A stretch of 64,000 nt of DNA from Talpa occidentalis (GCF_014898055.3 NW_023604295.1:97727591-97791590), one strand, 5' to 3'. Counted from the stretch's first letter, positions 45,641 through 56,352 are shown. Translations and numbers: made by a program. Notes: generated by a model from the letters alone, not told the origin.

Positions 45641-47879
45641 GTCATCTGATTTCGAGGGATGAATGAACAACTAAAGACCTTTTTCCAATCATCTTTTTCA
45701 AAAATCATCTTGCTCATATCAGAGATAAGTCAAACCAAGAAGGGAGATGGTTTTTCCAAAGACACAGAGCTTGTAGCATAACTTTGACACACCCCTGACG
45801 CCTGACAGCACTGCAGAAAGCAGCTGTGCCTGGCCTTGTCTTAGGTGCCCAGTTTGAGCTGCCAGGACAGAGTTCTGAATCCAAACTGCCAAAGAGCCTC
45901 TCCCATCCCAAGATGGCCTGAGTCAATGTGGAAGACAGTCTAGATGGAAGAAATCAACTGTTAGATTGTGCTTTGCAATCACTTGCCAACTTGACCATGG
46001 ATACGGAGGAGGAAGGCAAGCTACACAATGTGCTAGTTTGATGGAAACCCAGTGAATTTCAGAACACAAATCTCCATATTCACATGTAAGTTGAAGAAAG
46101 GCCGAAACAAACCAAAAGTATGAAGATCCCTAGACGGTATCGCCTTTTATGTGCCCCTCCAGAATGACTGGCTGTTAAGTTTCAAGAATTGACGACAACG
46201 AGTTTGAATTAAAGGAAGAAGTGGAAGAAGATGTGAATAATGAACAGAAATTTCATGTTCACCACCAAGGAAAGGTGTGTGTTTCCAGGTTTACCCTAAA
46301 TACCACTGAGTTATTTCATTTTTCAAAACCTCCACACCAGCCTTCCTTTCCTGTTAGAAATTGTGCAAACATGGCACATCTTCAGCATGCCTTGCTAACC
46401 ACAGATTCCATTATGTGTTTAATAATTGACTATTCAATAGAGCATTGATGCATTTTTGTCTGGAACTAATTCACCTTTGTCTGTGCCTCAGCACGGATGT
46501 TCTGTGAATCACAGATGGGATAGTAGAAGTGCTTTGAGAGTGGCTGCCCGACACAGATCCGCATCCTTGGGATTATTCATGTCAGCCCCTGTGCTCAGAA
46601 ATGTCCTCGCATGCTAAAGCCACCTGGAAATGTGATTTATGAAAGCCACGGAGTACAGGACGACACCTTTTCCCTTCTAATGAGAACTAACAAATCACAG
46701 CCTGCAGGCTGCTTCAACCAGTGAAGAAATTGTTGGTGGCAAAATTAACAAAAATGAACTCCCTTACAGCCCATTAAAGCCATGGAGCTACCCAGTTGGA
46801 ACTAGGGCAAGAAGTGTCAGCTTGGGGAGGTAGGTGTTAGCAAATGTGTATGTTTTGACTTCACTGTAGCAAAAGGAAAATCCCTGCTTCCTCCTAAGAG
46901 TCTCTACCTTGCTTTTGTTGGATGGACTTGTGAATTTGAACAGCATCACACACAGCACAAATGGTGCATGAGGTTGTAAACTGGACACAACATCCCCCAG
47001 GGAGCTCTCCTGGGAAGGACCTGCCCTTTGCCTGGACTCAGACGCCGAGCAGGGCTGGCGGGGCGTGAATGCGCAGATTGAAAGTGGGAGGCGAGGAACT
47101 TACTCCAAAATTGTTCTCACCCATGGTAACGATCTTGGCTACTTTACTACTGGAAGCTGAAGTGGAGGTGTCCTTCAGCGGGGAAGGCCCAATTCCCTCT
47201 CCCCAGCCATGAACCAGTACCTAGAGTGAGGAAATAGGGGCATGGGGGAAGTCTCTCTCAGTCTTTTGTAGAAGCTGAGCACATGATTTGAGAGCTAGTA
47301 TATTATTTCACAAAAGTATCCAGTTATTTAAAAATTCCAGTCATGGATTTGATGTCAAGACTGCCTCCTTACGTAGTTTGAATTTTCAATGGGATTTCCA
47401 TTTATTGGGGCTATGGAATCCATTTTTTAATTTTAGTGGTTGCCCTGAAGTAATGGAAGACTAAATTCATTTATTCCATTAGGGGACTCGATTCTTCTAT
47501 TAGTTGCAAGGGAGGAAAAAATTCCTGACTTTGTCTGCCATTCTCATTGTTTTGACTTGTTCCAGGCATGCAGAGTAGCATGGGCCCTGGGGTGGGGGTA
47601 GGCGCTGGGTCCCTCTGTGCTCCCTGGGGCAGCCAGGAGTATGAATTAAACTGTGGCTACAATTGAATCTGCACGTGGGCCAAGATTGGAAAGGTTTAGC
47701 CTGCTGATCAATTCTGTTTTTCGCTAATCAGCAAAGTTGTTAAAATACCCTCAAAACCATTGCCCAGGTCTCAAAGCCTCTTGCATGAGCAGAATCTAAC
47801 ACTGTGCCTTTTATTATCCTTCTCTGGAATATTCAAGCTGGAAAATGAGCACCCAATATTTTTAGCTACAATAACAACT
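45641..47879. other. Unique DNA with candidate regulatory block
   Basis: No coding gene recognised. 46440-47150 is repeat-free with a palindromic CCATGGTAAC-type site at 47121-47130. It is discussed as a finding. The frame at 46221-46448 has an acidic start (MEEDVNNEQK) but no family resemblance. Confidence 0.4.
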
Positions 47880-48116
47880 TGAATGCATATAGCACTTACT
47901 AAAATGCAGGCTCCGTTCTGTGTTTGTAGCTATTAATTTATGTAATCACAATAATCATATGTGGTAATTATCACAAAATTGCAGATATGGAAACTGAAAC
48001 ATAGAAGGGTTAGCACATGCTTGAAGCCACCAGCTGGAGTGGAACTGGGTTGGGACACAGGCTGTCAGGTGCCAGTGTCTCTGCCAGAAATCACTGTATG
48101 ACTCCCTGACATGGAG
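47880..48116 (-). repeat. MIR SINE, minus orientation
   Basis: Reversed MIR: 'atagcacttactaaaatgca', 'gtaatcacaataatcatatg', 'gatatggaaactgaaacata' and 'aagggttagcacatgcttga'. Confidence 0.75.
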
Positions 48117-48131
48117 TAAGAATGTGACATG

Positions 48132-48430
48132 TGGGCCTTCCTGGTGGCGCAAGGGGTTAAGCACAGCACTGTGAAGCTATCAGCAGCCTCTGCAGCATGA
48201 GTTTGATCCCTGGCCGCCCAGGGAGCTACCCACATGGCGCAGCAGACCTCTCCTGACTTGCCCGCTGCTCCCCTCAGCAGTGTATTTCAGTAGATCTGCC
48301 TGTTCTGTTCCCCACTCTGTCTCTGGTGAATCCTCCCACCCCCCACACCTCTGTCCTATACCCCAGTTCTTGTATGCATAAATAATAAATAAACCTTTAA
48401 AATAAATAGAACTAATAAAATTTAAATAAA
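48132..48430 (+). mobile_element. tRNA-derived T+ SINE, GGTTAAG subfamily
   Basis: Head GGGCCTTCCTGGTGGCGCAA then GGGGTTAAGCACAGCAC, block GGGAGCTACCCACATGGCGC, tail TACCCCAGTTCTTGTATGCA then AAATAATAAATAAACC and an A-rich region lengthened by AT-rich sequence. Flanks AAGAATGTGACATG (48118-48131) and AAGAATGTGACGTG (48431-48444) differ at one base. Confidence 0.94.
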
Positions 48431-48444
48431 AAGAATGTGACGTG

Positions 48445-49570
48445 ATCATGGTGAGCATAATCTGAAGGCACTTGATCTTTTTTATCATGCTTTCCCCCAC
48501 CCTATCTCTAGTATGTGCACAGCACCATGATAAACACAAAGCTAAACGCGTGATAAATAGGAAATAAAATACAAATGTAGAGCATGACTTTTCCCTCCCA
48601 CCATCCAAACAGACTGGAAGGCAAGCACTAGGCAACTGAGGGGAGGGTGGGGCTTGCAGGACAGGGGTTGCCAGCTGTGTCTCCTGCCAGCTGTGTGAGC
48701 TTTATGGTTCCACCTAGCCTTCAGAGTGTGCTTGCCATGCTTGAAATGAAGACCATGAGCACTGTCCCTCCTGGTGGGCCCCCTACCTTGCAGGAGAGGA
48801 AGGTCATGTTCACACAGGTGAAAGGTCATTTTTAGGTAATGATTTTGCCCAGTGGTGGAGGGCCAGGTTTGGGGCAGAGCTGTCTGCAGGGATGGCAGGC
48901 TCAGGGGTGGGTTTTTAAAGAGAGTGAAGCAGGGCCACCACTCTTTCACAGGAAACAGGTGGTACCAGACATGTGGCTCAGGATGTGAAGGGTCCACCTG
49001 GAGTTGTACCTGTGCTGTCCTTGGGGCAGGAAAGAAAGTGAGCAGACCTGGAGAAGCTGAAGAGTGGAGATTTAGGAAAAGGAGCAGGAAGGTGTGGTGG
49101 TGTGGTGGTGGTGGCTGATGGAAAAAATTTCTCAAAGAGATAGGTGTAAAAGTTTGACATGACCTGTGATATAATGTTCCTCTCTTTCTCCCCACCAGAC
49201 CTTCAGCAGAAGCCGCACCACTTGTTAGTGCTTTTTAGAGTTGGATGCAGGGAGTGTGCTTTACAAGAGGGTAGAAATAACACCCTGAACTTGACCTCTC
49301 AGCAAAGCAAAGGTGTCCACACTCCCTTTGGTGTCTACTGTGGTGTGGCTCTACATTCCACAAAGTCACAACATAAGTGCAGTCTGGGAACCATGCTACA
49401 AAAGGAGAGAAAGAGGCCAGGAGGAATTCAGAGTAAGCTTCCTGAAGAGGGGGCTGAACTGGTTGGAAGCATGAGAGTAAAGATAGATTCCAGAGCCTTC
49501 GGAGCCACAGCTGTTCCTCTGAGTGAAGTACCACACCATAGACATGACATCGCCTCTGAGGGACTTGTCT
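48445..49570. other. Unique GC-moderate DNA; long chance ORF
   Basis: The minus frame at 48542-49195 (217 codons) is the longest in the window and has His/Pro-rich runs but no recognised domain. A pyrimidine tract followed by CCACCAG at about 49178-49198 resembles a splice acceptor but has no partner I can support. GGTGGTGTGGTGG repeats lie at 49089-49111. Confidence 0.4.
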
Positions 49571-49608
49571 GTCTCAGTGGTAAGACAAGGTCTCAGTGGT
49601 AAGACAAG
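49571..49608 (+). repeat. Perfect 19-bp tandem duplication
   Basis: GTCTCAGTGGTAAGACAAG occurs twice head to tail (49571-49589 and 49590-49608) with no mismatch, which suggests a recent slippage or end-joining event. Confidence 0.95.
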
Positions 49609-49804
49609 CACCCCTCTGCTCAGAGTGTGGAAAGGGGTCCTTCTGAGAGATGGAGCCAGTTCCCACACACCTGGGTAAGCCTCCCACTGACACTGCAGGG
49701 TATGGAAAGACTCAATTCCCAGATCTCGTGACTTGGGGCCTCCTACCATCCTGAGTGAAGCAGGATCCTGGGGGGAAACAGAAAACAAAGAGAAGCGGGC
49801 AGCT

Positions 49805-49920
49805 CATGCATTCATTCAACCAACACCCAATGAGCTCTGCATTCTGAACACTGCTGGTAGTGTAGCCTATTTGTCCCTTCAAAGAACTTTTGTTCTACTA
49901 AGAGGATAGAAACAAAACCC
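49805..49920 (-). repeat. L2 LINE 3' end relic, minus orientation
   Basis: Reversed L2 end: 'catgcattcattcaaccaac', 'acccaatgagctctgcattc', 'tgaacactgctggtagtgta', 'ttttgttctactaagagga'. Confidence 0.65.
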
Positions 49921-50199
49921 ATGTCAATCTGTTAACATCCATTCCTTCTAAGTCAAAGGCCTCAACTGGTGACTATTCCTCTTCCCGGCTGTACAAGACC
50001 AGAGGACCCCCATCTTCAAGCACACATCCCAACAGTGAAGCTAGAACCCGGAGCCCTCTGGGGCGGCGGGTGGGTCATAGGTTTCATATTTCCAGGATCA
50101 GTATGAATTTCAAGGGATTTGGTCATAGATGACTTTACCAGAGAGAACGGGGTACTGGCCAGACTCAATTCCACACCCTCCAATCCCTGAACTTGGGGT

Positions 50200-50410
50200 A
50201 AACAATGAAGTACCATTTACTGAGTCCTGAACTGGCCAGGCAATGGCTTGGAGATTTACCCCTATGAGGGTATTAAATTCCTATTTATGTAGATGAGGAA
50301 ACTGAGACTTGACATAAAAAACTGGTCCCTATCAAAATAGCTGCTATGTGGCAGGATTAGGATTTGAGGTCGTAGACAGGCCATAGCCTGGTTCACATGA
50401 TGCTTCCCAT
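50200..50410 (-). repeat. MIR SINE, minus orientation
   Basis: Reversed MIR: 'agtaccatttactgagtcct', 'ctatttatgtagatgaggaa', 'actgagacttgacataaaaa' and 'ctatgtggcaggattaggat'. Confidence 0.75.
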
Positions 50411-50499
50411 CCAGCCCCAACCCCAGCCCCAGCCCTAGTCTGCCTCTCTGGCTCCAGAGAGGAGCTTACTCTCCTGTTCAGCCACCCTACCCTAACTGC

Positions 50500-50725
50500 T
50501 ACTAGGCCATTGCCTCAGCTCTTCTAAGTCCCACACCTTTCTGTCCAACACTCTTCAAAGCTCAGCTCAGATGCCATTTCTTCTGGATGACTTTCCTGGA
50601 CTTACCCACCCATGCACCAGCAACAAGGCTACAGTCCCCTCTGGGGTCCGAGGCTGGTCACTGAGTGTCATTGCCTTAACTTCTCTGCACCCTTAAGGCC
50701 TGAGTTGAATTAGATTCATTCTCTA
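50500..50725 (+). repeat. L2 LINE relic
   Basis: Plus L2: 'cttcaaagctcagctcagat', 'gccatttcttctggatgact', 'ttcctggacttacccaccc'. This is the characteristic non-coding L2 segment. Confidence 0.75.
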
Positions 50726-50776
50726 GCTCAGAGGCTAGATGATAACCTGGCTCAAATGGGAGTCAAGAATTATTTG

Positions 50777-50880
50777 TGGGAAGGACAGAAGGGAAGGGAG
50801 GGAGGGAAGGAGAGAGGGAAGGAAAGAGGAAAGAGGGGTGGGAGGGAGGGAGGGAGAGAGGGAGGGCAAGAGGGAAGAAG
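50777..50880 (+). repeat. GGGA/GGAA polypurine low-complexity tract
   Basis: About 100 bases of almost pure purine with GGGAGGGAGGGA units. Several runs of three or more G close together could fold as a G-quadruplex on the plus strand. Frames of Gly/Arg/Glu across it are composition artefacts. Confidence 0.93.
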
Positions 50881-51489
50881 TCCTGGTCCCTACAGGTCTG
50901 CCTTACTTCTTTTCAGCCCTACTCTGTCTGACTACCTTCCACCTGACTCTGAGACACTAATTTCTCTATCCCCAGATCAGGGCCCAGATTCCCAGGCAGG
51001 GGCAATAAATTGACACCGCAGTCAATTTTTAGTCTTCCCAAAGGGCACTATTTGTTGGCTAGTGATCTGCAGTGAATTTTTAATGACAGTTCAGCTGCCC
51101 TACCTCCTCCTACCCGACAGGTCTCAGTGTAGCCAGTGCTGAGAGACCAGGGACTCTGTCTGACTAGGATTTGCAATGAAATTAATCAGGAAAAGGGGTT
51201 GCTGCTAACGCCTCTGCATTGGCTGCTGACCCTCATGCAAACATTTTCATGTGGTAACTTCCCCTCAGTTCTGGGACAATCTAGCACTTTGAGGATTAAC
51301 TGTGGTCAGGATGGCTTGCTCACACTGAGTTATAAGAAACTCCTTACCAGAAGGGGCATGAAAGTTGGTGGAACAAAATTTGCAATAAGGGCCAACGTAG
51401 ATCTAAGTTTTCCAAGTTAAAAAGCCTGCATGTCTGTGACCTCAGTGAACGTTCATAACAGCAAAGGAGGAGGTTTCATTAAAGCAATT
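50881..51489. other. Unique DNA, nothing recognised
   Basis: No gene or repeat family could be named. Confidence 0.4.
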
Positions 51490-51825
51490 ATTTTACTGGA
51501 GGCTTATAAGATGCCAGGCACTGCACTTGATTTTACAAAATTTATGTCCATAACATCCATGACATCAGTTCTATTAGAGCTCTTACATTGTCAGTGGAGC
51601 TCAGCAACTTTTAGTTCCTTGCCTTGTGAGCCTCCAGGGGGCTCTGAGACCTGGGACGCAAGTCTGCTCAGCGTTTCTGTCAGCCCTTCTCCTTGCCATC
51701 TTCAGATCACCTCTTGATCATCCTTATGCAACATGCCTAAAGTCACAACCAGGAGGTGAGAGGTATGGACCTGAATCAGGTCTGTCTGATGACAAAGACC
51801 ATGCATTTGACCACTGTGATAAGGA
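51490..51825 (-). repeat. MIR relics, minus orientation
   Basis: 51490-51610 carries 'ataagatgccaggcactgca' and 51725-51825 carries 'cctaaagtcacaaccaggag' and 'ctgaatcaggtctgtctgat'. The piece between them is not MIR-like. Confidence 0.55.
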
Positions 51826-51830
51826 ACATT

Positions 51831-51860
51831 TTTTTTTTTTGGTTTTTTTTTTTTTTTTTT
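51831..51860. repeat. T-rich homopolymer tract
   Basis: Two T runs (11 and 18 bases) separated by GG. It reads like a reversed poly(A) tail, but no retroelement body follows on the right; the next 50 bases lead into a MIR. Confidence 0.9.
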
Positions 51861-51904
51861 CACATGAAAAGTTAGCACACAGGAGATCCAGGACAGGATT
51901 TGAG

Positions 51905-52035
51905 CAGAGATTCAAAGAAATGAGCAGAGACTCTAGAGTCAGATGGAATGAGATGGAAGTCTTGTCTTTACCACTTATAAGACACATGGCCTTGGGCAAG
52001 TTGTTGCACCTGTCTTGCAAGATTGTTTGCTGCAA
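51905..52035 (+). repeat. MIR SINE relic
   Basis: Plus MIR: 'gcagagactctagagtcaga', 'ctttaccacttataagacac', 'atggccttgggcaagttgtt'. The 205-codon plus frame from 51626 crosses this MIR and the T-tract and is therefore not a gene. Confidence 0.8.
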
Positions 52036-52189
52036 AACTCAAAGTGCTGTTTTGAGAAAATCAAAAGATTCTCACTTTGGCCGTCCTCTAGATTCCTGGA
52101 GCCATAAGTCTCTGAAGCCAATGAACCATTGTTGTCTTGGGCTCTCTGTGCTAAATATTCTTTCATTCAGTGACTACAGAGTAAAAAGA

Positions 52190-52400
52190 ATAATTAATAT
52201 TATTGACCATGTCTCAGTCACTGTGCTAGGCACTTTCACATGAACACAATAGGTAGGTGAGAAAGGGACTTGTGTGTTTTGTATAAGTGAGGCACGGAGT
52301 GGGTGTGGTGATGGCCTTGAGGTTTGGTCTGGGCTAGAGTCCAGATTGCCTGAGTCTTCCACCTGCACCACCTCATTCTGCTGATGTTTTGCCACAGCTG
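52190..52400 (-). repeat. MIR-like relic, minus orientation
   Basis: 'cagtcactgtgctaggcact' followed by 'acacaataggtaggtgagaa' fits a reversed MIR. The remainder is diverged. Confidence 0.5.
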
Positions 52401-52499
52401 TCAGTCACCTGCCAGGAAATGCCTTTCCTTGTTCAGAAAGCCTGCCCTTCCTTGAAGAAAGAGCACCACATCTGTACAGTTTTGGCTGAGTTTTAGACA

Positions 52500-53200
52500 G
52501 CACAGCTCTGCTAGGTTAAGAATTTAATCATTTGTTTTTTTTTTTTATTTTTTATTCTTCAGAATAAAATGCATTCATCATGTGGGTAAGAACTTTCTCC
52601 TTCTGTTTGCAAATAATATTATTTATCCTCCTTTGTACCAAAGGGAATTTACTCAGGAGTTTAAAAGAAAGAAAAAGGGAAAAGAGAGAAAAAGAAAAGC
52701 AGAAATTACAGTCAATAGAAGACCAAGGGGACATAATTACAGAAAGACTGCAGGTTCTGCATTAGCTGGAAAATTGCAGCCATTTCATTGTGGGAGTAAA
52801 GCTATTTTCTTTTATTTTAAAGTGGATCCTTCACCTTCCAAAGGGCTAATTATGGTGCTGCCTACATGTTGTGCTCATAGGCTCCAATTTCATCTTTTCA
52901 TTAACCACAACGGCAAATAACAAAATTGTGCCCGCTCTCTGGAAGCATCTTCGCGACGGCTCCCACCACAGGCGGGAGGGACACAGCCATCACTCATCTC
53001 GTGACTCAGGCCATGTTTTCCATAATTGAGCCCTCCGAGGACCTTGTCAGAGGCTCCTCCTCTGGCTCAATCGAAAGAATTCATGAAACAAGGCGTGTGG
53101 GCAGCAGCTGGGAGGAGGCCCAGCAGGGCGAGTGGAGGGAGGGGGCACAATGGCTGTGAAGAGGAGATGCCCTAAAATGATGTTTATGGAGTGTCTTTAA
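52500..53200. other. Repeat-free block, candidate regulatory DNA
   Basis: Apart from a T run at about 52531-52551 this stretch is free of recognised transposons. It combines AT-rich text with CpG-containing text (cttcgcgacggctcccacca). No conserved exon was recognised. See findings. Confidence 0.3.
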
Positions 53201-53913
53201 TGGTATGGGAGAATGTTTGAAATATAATGTTTAGGGCAAAAGCAGGATAGACAATATAAGGATAGTAGGACTGCAATTGCATAAAATACTTATCTCAATA
53301 TAAAGCTATTATGATTTTTGACATCTGACATTTATTGCAGCTCAGTTAACAGACTTTTTAACATCCAAATATAACTCAAACCTTAACCTCACAGAAATGC
53401 AGGAACCTAAGGTCTCCTTCTTGTTATTTCTAACCTCCTAGGAGAAAAGGGGATTTCTTTACTCCAGGGGTGTCCCTTACCTCTTCTTCCAAACTCTCCT
53501 CTTGACTCACTTTTCCATCCCCTGAGAGGTCTCAGCACAGTTCCACTGCACCTGCTCATCTCCCCAAGCCCCTCTCTCTTGCAGGACAAGAACACCTCAC
53601 TGCAGCCCCCAAGATATCAAGTACATCAGACTGTTATTTATGAAAGAGACTTTTATCCTAACGGTTTGAGAACAGTACGGAGAGGGAGGTGCTGCTGCAG
53701 AGGGCAGGGAAATGCTGAGAGCGAAAAATCAGGCGTCAGTGCCTGAGTCTCACTCAGCATGCTGGGCCCTGAGCAAAATCGGCCTGACTTCTTGTTACTG
53801 AGAGGCAGGAGGCCAGCGCTGGTATCACGGCCTTTCCTACTCTGCTTGAGTGCACGTGCGTTCCTGTGTCTCCCACTTGCTGTCCCTCCTGGTGTCTTTC
53901 AGTGACCCCTGAT

Positions 53914-53915
<2 letters not shown>
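53201..53915. other. Unique DNA, nothing recognised
   Basis: No gene or repeat family could be named before the TC microsatellite. Confidence 0.4.

Positions 53916-53916
<1 letters not shown>

Positions 53917-53964
<48 letters not shown>
53917..53964 (+). repeat. (TC)n microsatellite
   Basis: About 48 bases of TC units with one interruption (CTTTCT). Minus-strand frames reading Arg-Glu repeats come from this tract. Confidence 0.97.
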
Positions 53965-54356
53965 GCCCACCCCACTTTCTCTTTCTGTGTGACTCCATCA
54001 CAGAAAAGCTGTTCTCTCCTTTCAACAGAGGGCTAAAACATTTGTTTGATTTATACACAGAGAGTTCAGAAAACTTTTCTTTCAATGTTTCTTTCAGACT
54101 AGCAGAGGAGAGTGAGGGAGGCGCGTTCATAAACCCATTAAGGTGTCTTCCCAAACAAATGTCTTCCTTGTCCTTCCACAAAAGTACAGAAACAGCTGCA
54201 GCTTTAAAAATAGCATGCCTTCGTCCTTTGAAGGAAGCCAGAAATTTAACACTGACTGTCTTTGCATGGCAAGAAATGCTATATTTATTTATTTAGTTCT
54301 ACTTTTCTGAATTTTTCAAGTTGTCCAAGGCAAGCATAAACTGCTTTATCATAAGA
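53965..54356. other. Unique DNA, nothing recognised
   Basis: No gene or repeat could be named. It is fairly AT-rich next to the L1. Confidence 0.4.
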
Positions 54357-54753
54357 AGCTTTGGAAACACCCAAATGCCCAAAAATAGATGACTGAATCA
54401 AGAAGATGTGGTCCATATACACCATGGAATATTACTCAGCATTCAAAAAAGATAAACACATGCATTTTGCAGCAACATGGATGGCGCTGGAAGGGATCAT
54501 GCTCAGGGAAATAAGCCAGAAAGAACAAGAAAAATACCGGATGGTCTCACTCATAGCAGGAATCTAGAAAACTTAAATAAGGGACCAGGAAAATGAATAA
54601 CTATAAGAAAGTGAAAATCAAAATCAACAAAAAACTATGAACCAGAGACACTCTTTGGGGGGGGGGGGGCGGGAGGGGAGGGATTGGGGTCAGAATGTGG
54701 GGGTTGCAATTGTATGGGGAATATAAAAATAAAATTGATTATTAAAAAAAAAA
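54357..54753 (+). mobile_element. LINE-1 3' end, young family
   Basis: Starts AAGCTTTGGAAACACCCAAA inside the ORF2 C-terminal region, passes ATGGAATATTACTCAGCATT and GGATGGTCTCACTCATAGCA, and continues into the 3' UTR. That UTR has 13 consecutive G at 54657-54669, then CGGGAGGGGAGGGATTGGGG, GGGGGTTGCAATTGTATGGG, AATATAAAAATAAAA and poly(A). It is the plus-strand counterpart of 42732-43736. I found no clear target-site duplication. Confidence 0.95.
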
Positions 54754-54779
54754 GAAAATCTCCAATGTATTGTCTACCT

Positions 54780-54935
54780 GCTAGATATCTAAATTAATTT
54801 TCACCACAGTCTTAATAGGTAGACATTAATATATCCATATAGGGGTTCAGAAAGGTCAGGCAATTTGCTCAAGGACACACAAGAAGAGCTGGAAATCAAA
54901 GTAGACCTTCAACCCTCAGCCACTAAATTGTGCTG
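54780..54935 (-). repeat. MIR SINE relic, minus orientation
   Basis: Reversed MIR: 'attttcaccacagtcttaat', 'aggtagacattaatatatcc', 'ggcaatttgctcaaggacac', 'acaagaagagctggaaatca'. Confidence 0.7.
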
Positions 54936-55129
54936 CTAATAGGGGCCCAATCTCGATGCTCCCTGCAAGCGCAGGCCTGCCACACACCTGAAAGCTTACT
55001 AGATCACCTGGGCTGCCTCACTGGCTCCTCACTATAACTGCAAGTGTTCTGGACAATGTGCTTCACACTATCAGCTTTTGCTCTGCCATCAACATCAGGC
55101 CTGTCACCTGGGGGAGGACCTACAACCTG

Positions 55130-55445
55130 AACCTATTGAATTTGAAAGTGGCATATGACTTGCTTAGACTAATAAAATATGGATGGAAAGAACATGTCAG
55201 TTCCACACAAAAGCAGTAAGAACCAGCAAGTGATTCTCCAGATCTCTCTCCCTTCTACCACAAGGCAACATCCCGGAGCAGTCCAATGTATAAGCAAGGA
55301 GAAGTTGACCCATAATGGACATGGAACCTCTGCAAAAAATAGACTTTTGTTTTTTTAAGTCACTGTGATATGTGTGTGTGTGGGGGGTGGGGCAGGGGGG
55401 CAGAGGGTGTTGTTACTACAACATAAATTAGCTTAAGTTAACTGC
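55130..55445 (+). repeat. Ancient LTR-like relic with GT/G-rich tract
   Basis: The order 'gcatatgacttgcttagact', 'gagaagttgacccataatgg', 'tttttttaagtcactgtgat', then 'ttactacaacataaattagc' resembles an old mammalian LTR terminus. A TGTGTGTGTG and G-rich insertion lies at 55371-55411, inside the place where that terminus normally continues. Confidence 0.5.
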
Positions 55446-56352
55446 CTCTATAACACCAAACCGCAAGCTCACAGGGAATTGCTAATATGTTTCATACTTC
55501 CACCTTTTGGAAAGAAAAAAATAGAGGGAGTCTTGACCAAAGCATGAGTGTGAAAGTCTCCTTCTCCTTTCTGAAAATGGCCTCCTCCTCTGGTGTGCAT
55601 TCCTGCAGGACACTCTCCTGATGGGGCAGCTATCAGAATCAGTCCCAATTTCAGGTCCTGGAACCCACCATGGAAAAACAGGTCAACTAGAGCTAGGCCC
55701 ACACAGGAGGGGCCCTCTGCCTGCTTTCCTCTCCCTGAGGGCCACTGAGCTCTGACCAACTGGGGAGACCACGAGGACCAGGTGCCATCTGCTTCACAAA
55801 GTGAAACAATAAAGATGGACAAAAGGCAGGCTCCAGGATAGTGCAACCAGTAACCATCACTGGTTTGAAATCTGGAGAGCCACACTCCCAGCTTTCATAG
55901 TCCATGCTCTCTGTGTCTTTAGCACAGTGGCCTTTGGGGGAAGAATGGAGATTTAACCAAAAAGCCAGAAGCTCAGAGTAAAAGGAATAGCTGTTATCAC
56001 TGGGGAATAGGCAGGAGGGAAAGCAGACACTGCTCCTGCCACTGGATGAAGCAGTAGTGATTTTTCAAAGAAACCCTGGGGGCGTAGACATGATCATCTC
56101 ATCCTTAAGTGACTCCATTGCTAGTTCTGTTGTGAACTATCTTTATTCAATGTGTTCTTTCCTCAGGTTGTTTTATCCTTCTCGCATTCTTTCATCTAGG
56201 TCATCATTCTCTTTCCTTCACTCATTCTGTAATTCATTCATTTCTTGCCTCATTCAGTCAGTGAGACCGCTGAGCATGTTCTAGATATTAGCAGCCAGAG
56301 CAGCATACAGAGGAGGTATGAGTAAAGTGATGTTGCATTGGCCTGGAGGTTG
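55446..56352. other. Unique DNA with an L2-like end
   Basis: 55469-55905 has overlapping minus frames without a recognised domain. 56215-56300 looks like a worn reversed L2 end (attcattcatttcttgcctc, gagcatgttctagatatta). Confidence 0.4.

Noticed and set aside
48542..49195. A 217-codon open frame on the minus strand, the longest in the window.
   Set aside because: It has no recognisable domain, is low-complexity (His/Pro/Leu/Ser-rich), overlaps open frames on the other strand and starts near ordinary non-coding text. I see no splice or promoter context that supports it.
49170..49230. A pyrimidine tract ending CCACCAG as a splice acceptor of a coding exon.
   Set aside because: The downstream frame closes or lacks homology, and no matching donor or conserved exon could be supported.
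51626..52243. A 205-codon plus-strand frame.
   Set aside because: It crosses a MIR relic, a T-tract that encodes a Phe run, and another MIR, so it is a chance frame.
34928..54000. Regular short repeats considered as a CRISPR array.
   Set aside because: They are microsatellites without spacers, in a mammalian genome context.
53754..54181. Arg/Glu-repeat frames on the minus strand that could look like an RE-rich splicing-factor domain.
   Set aside because: The repeat is the translation of the (TC)n microsatellite; the flanks show no gene-like sequence.
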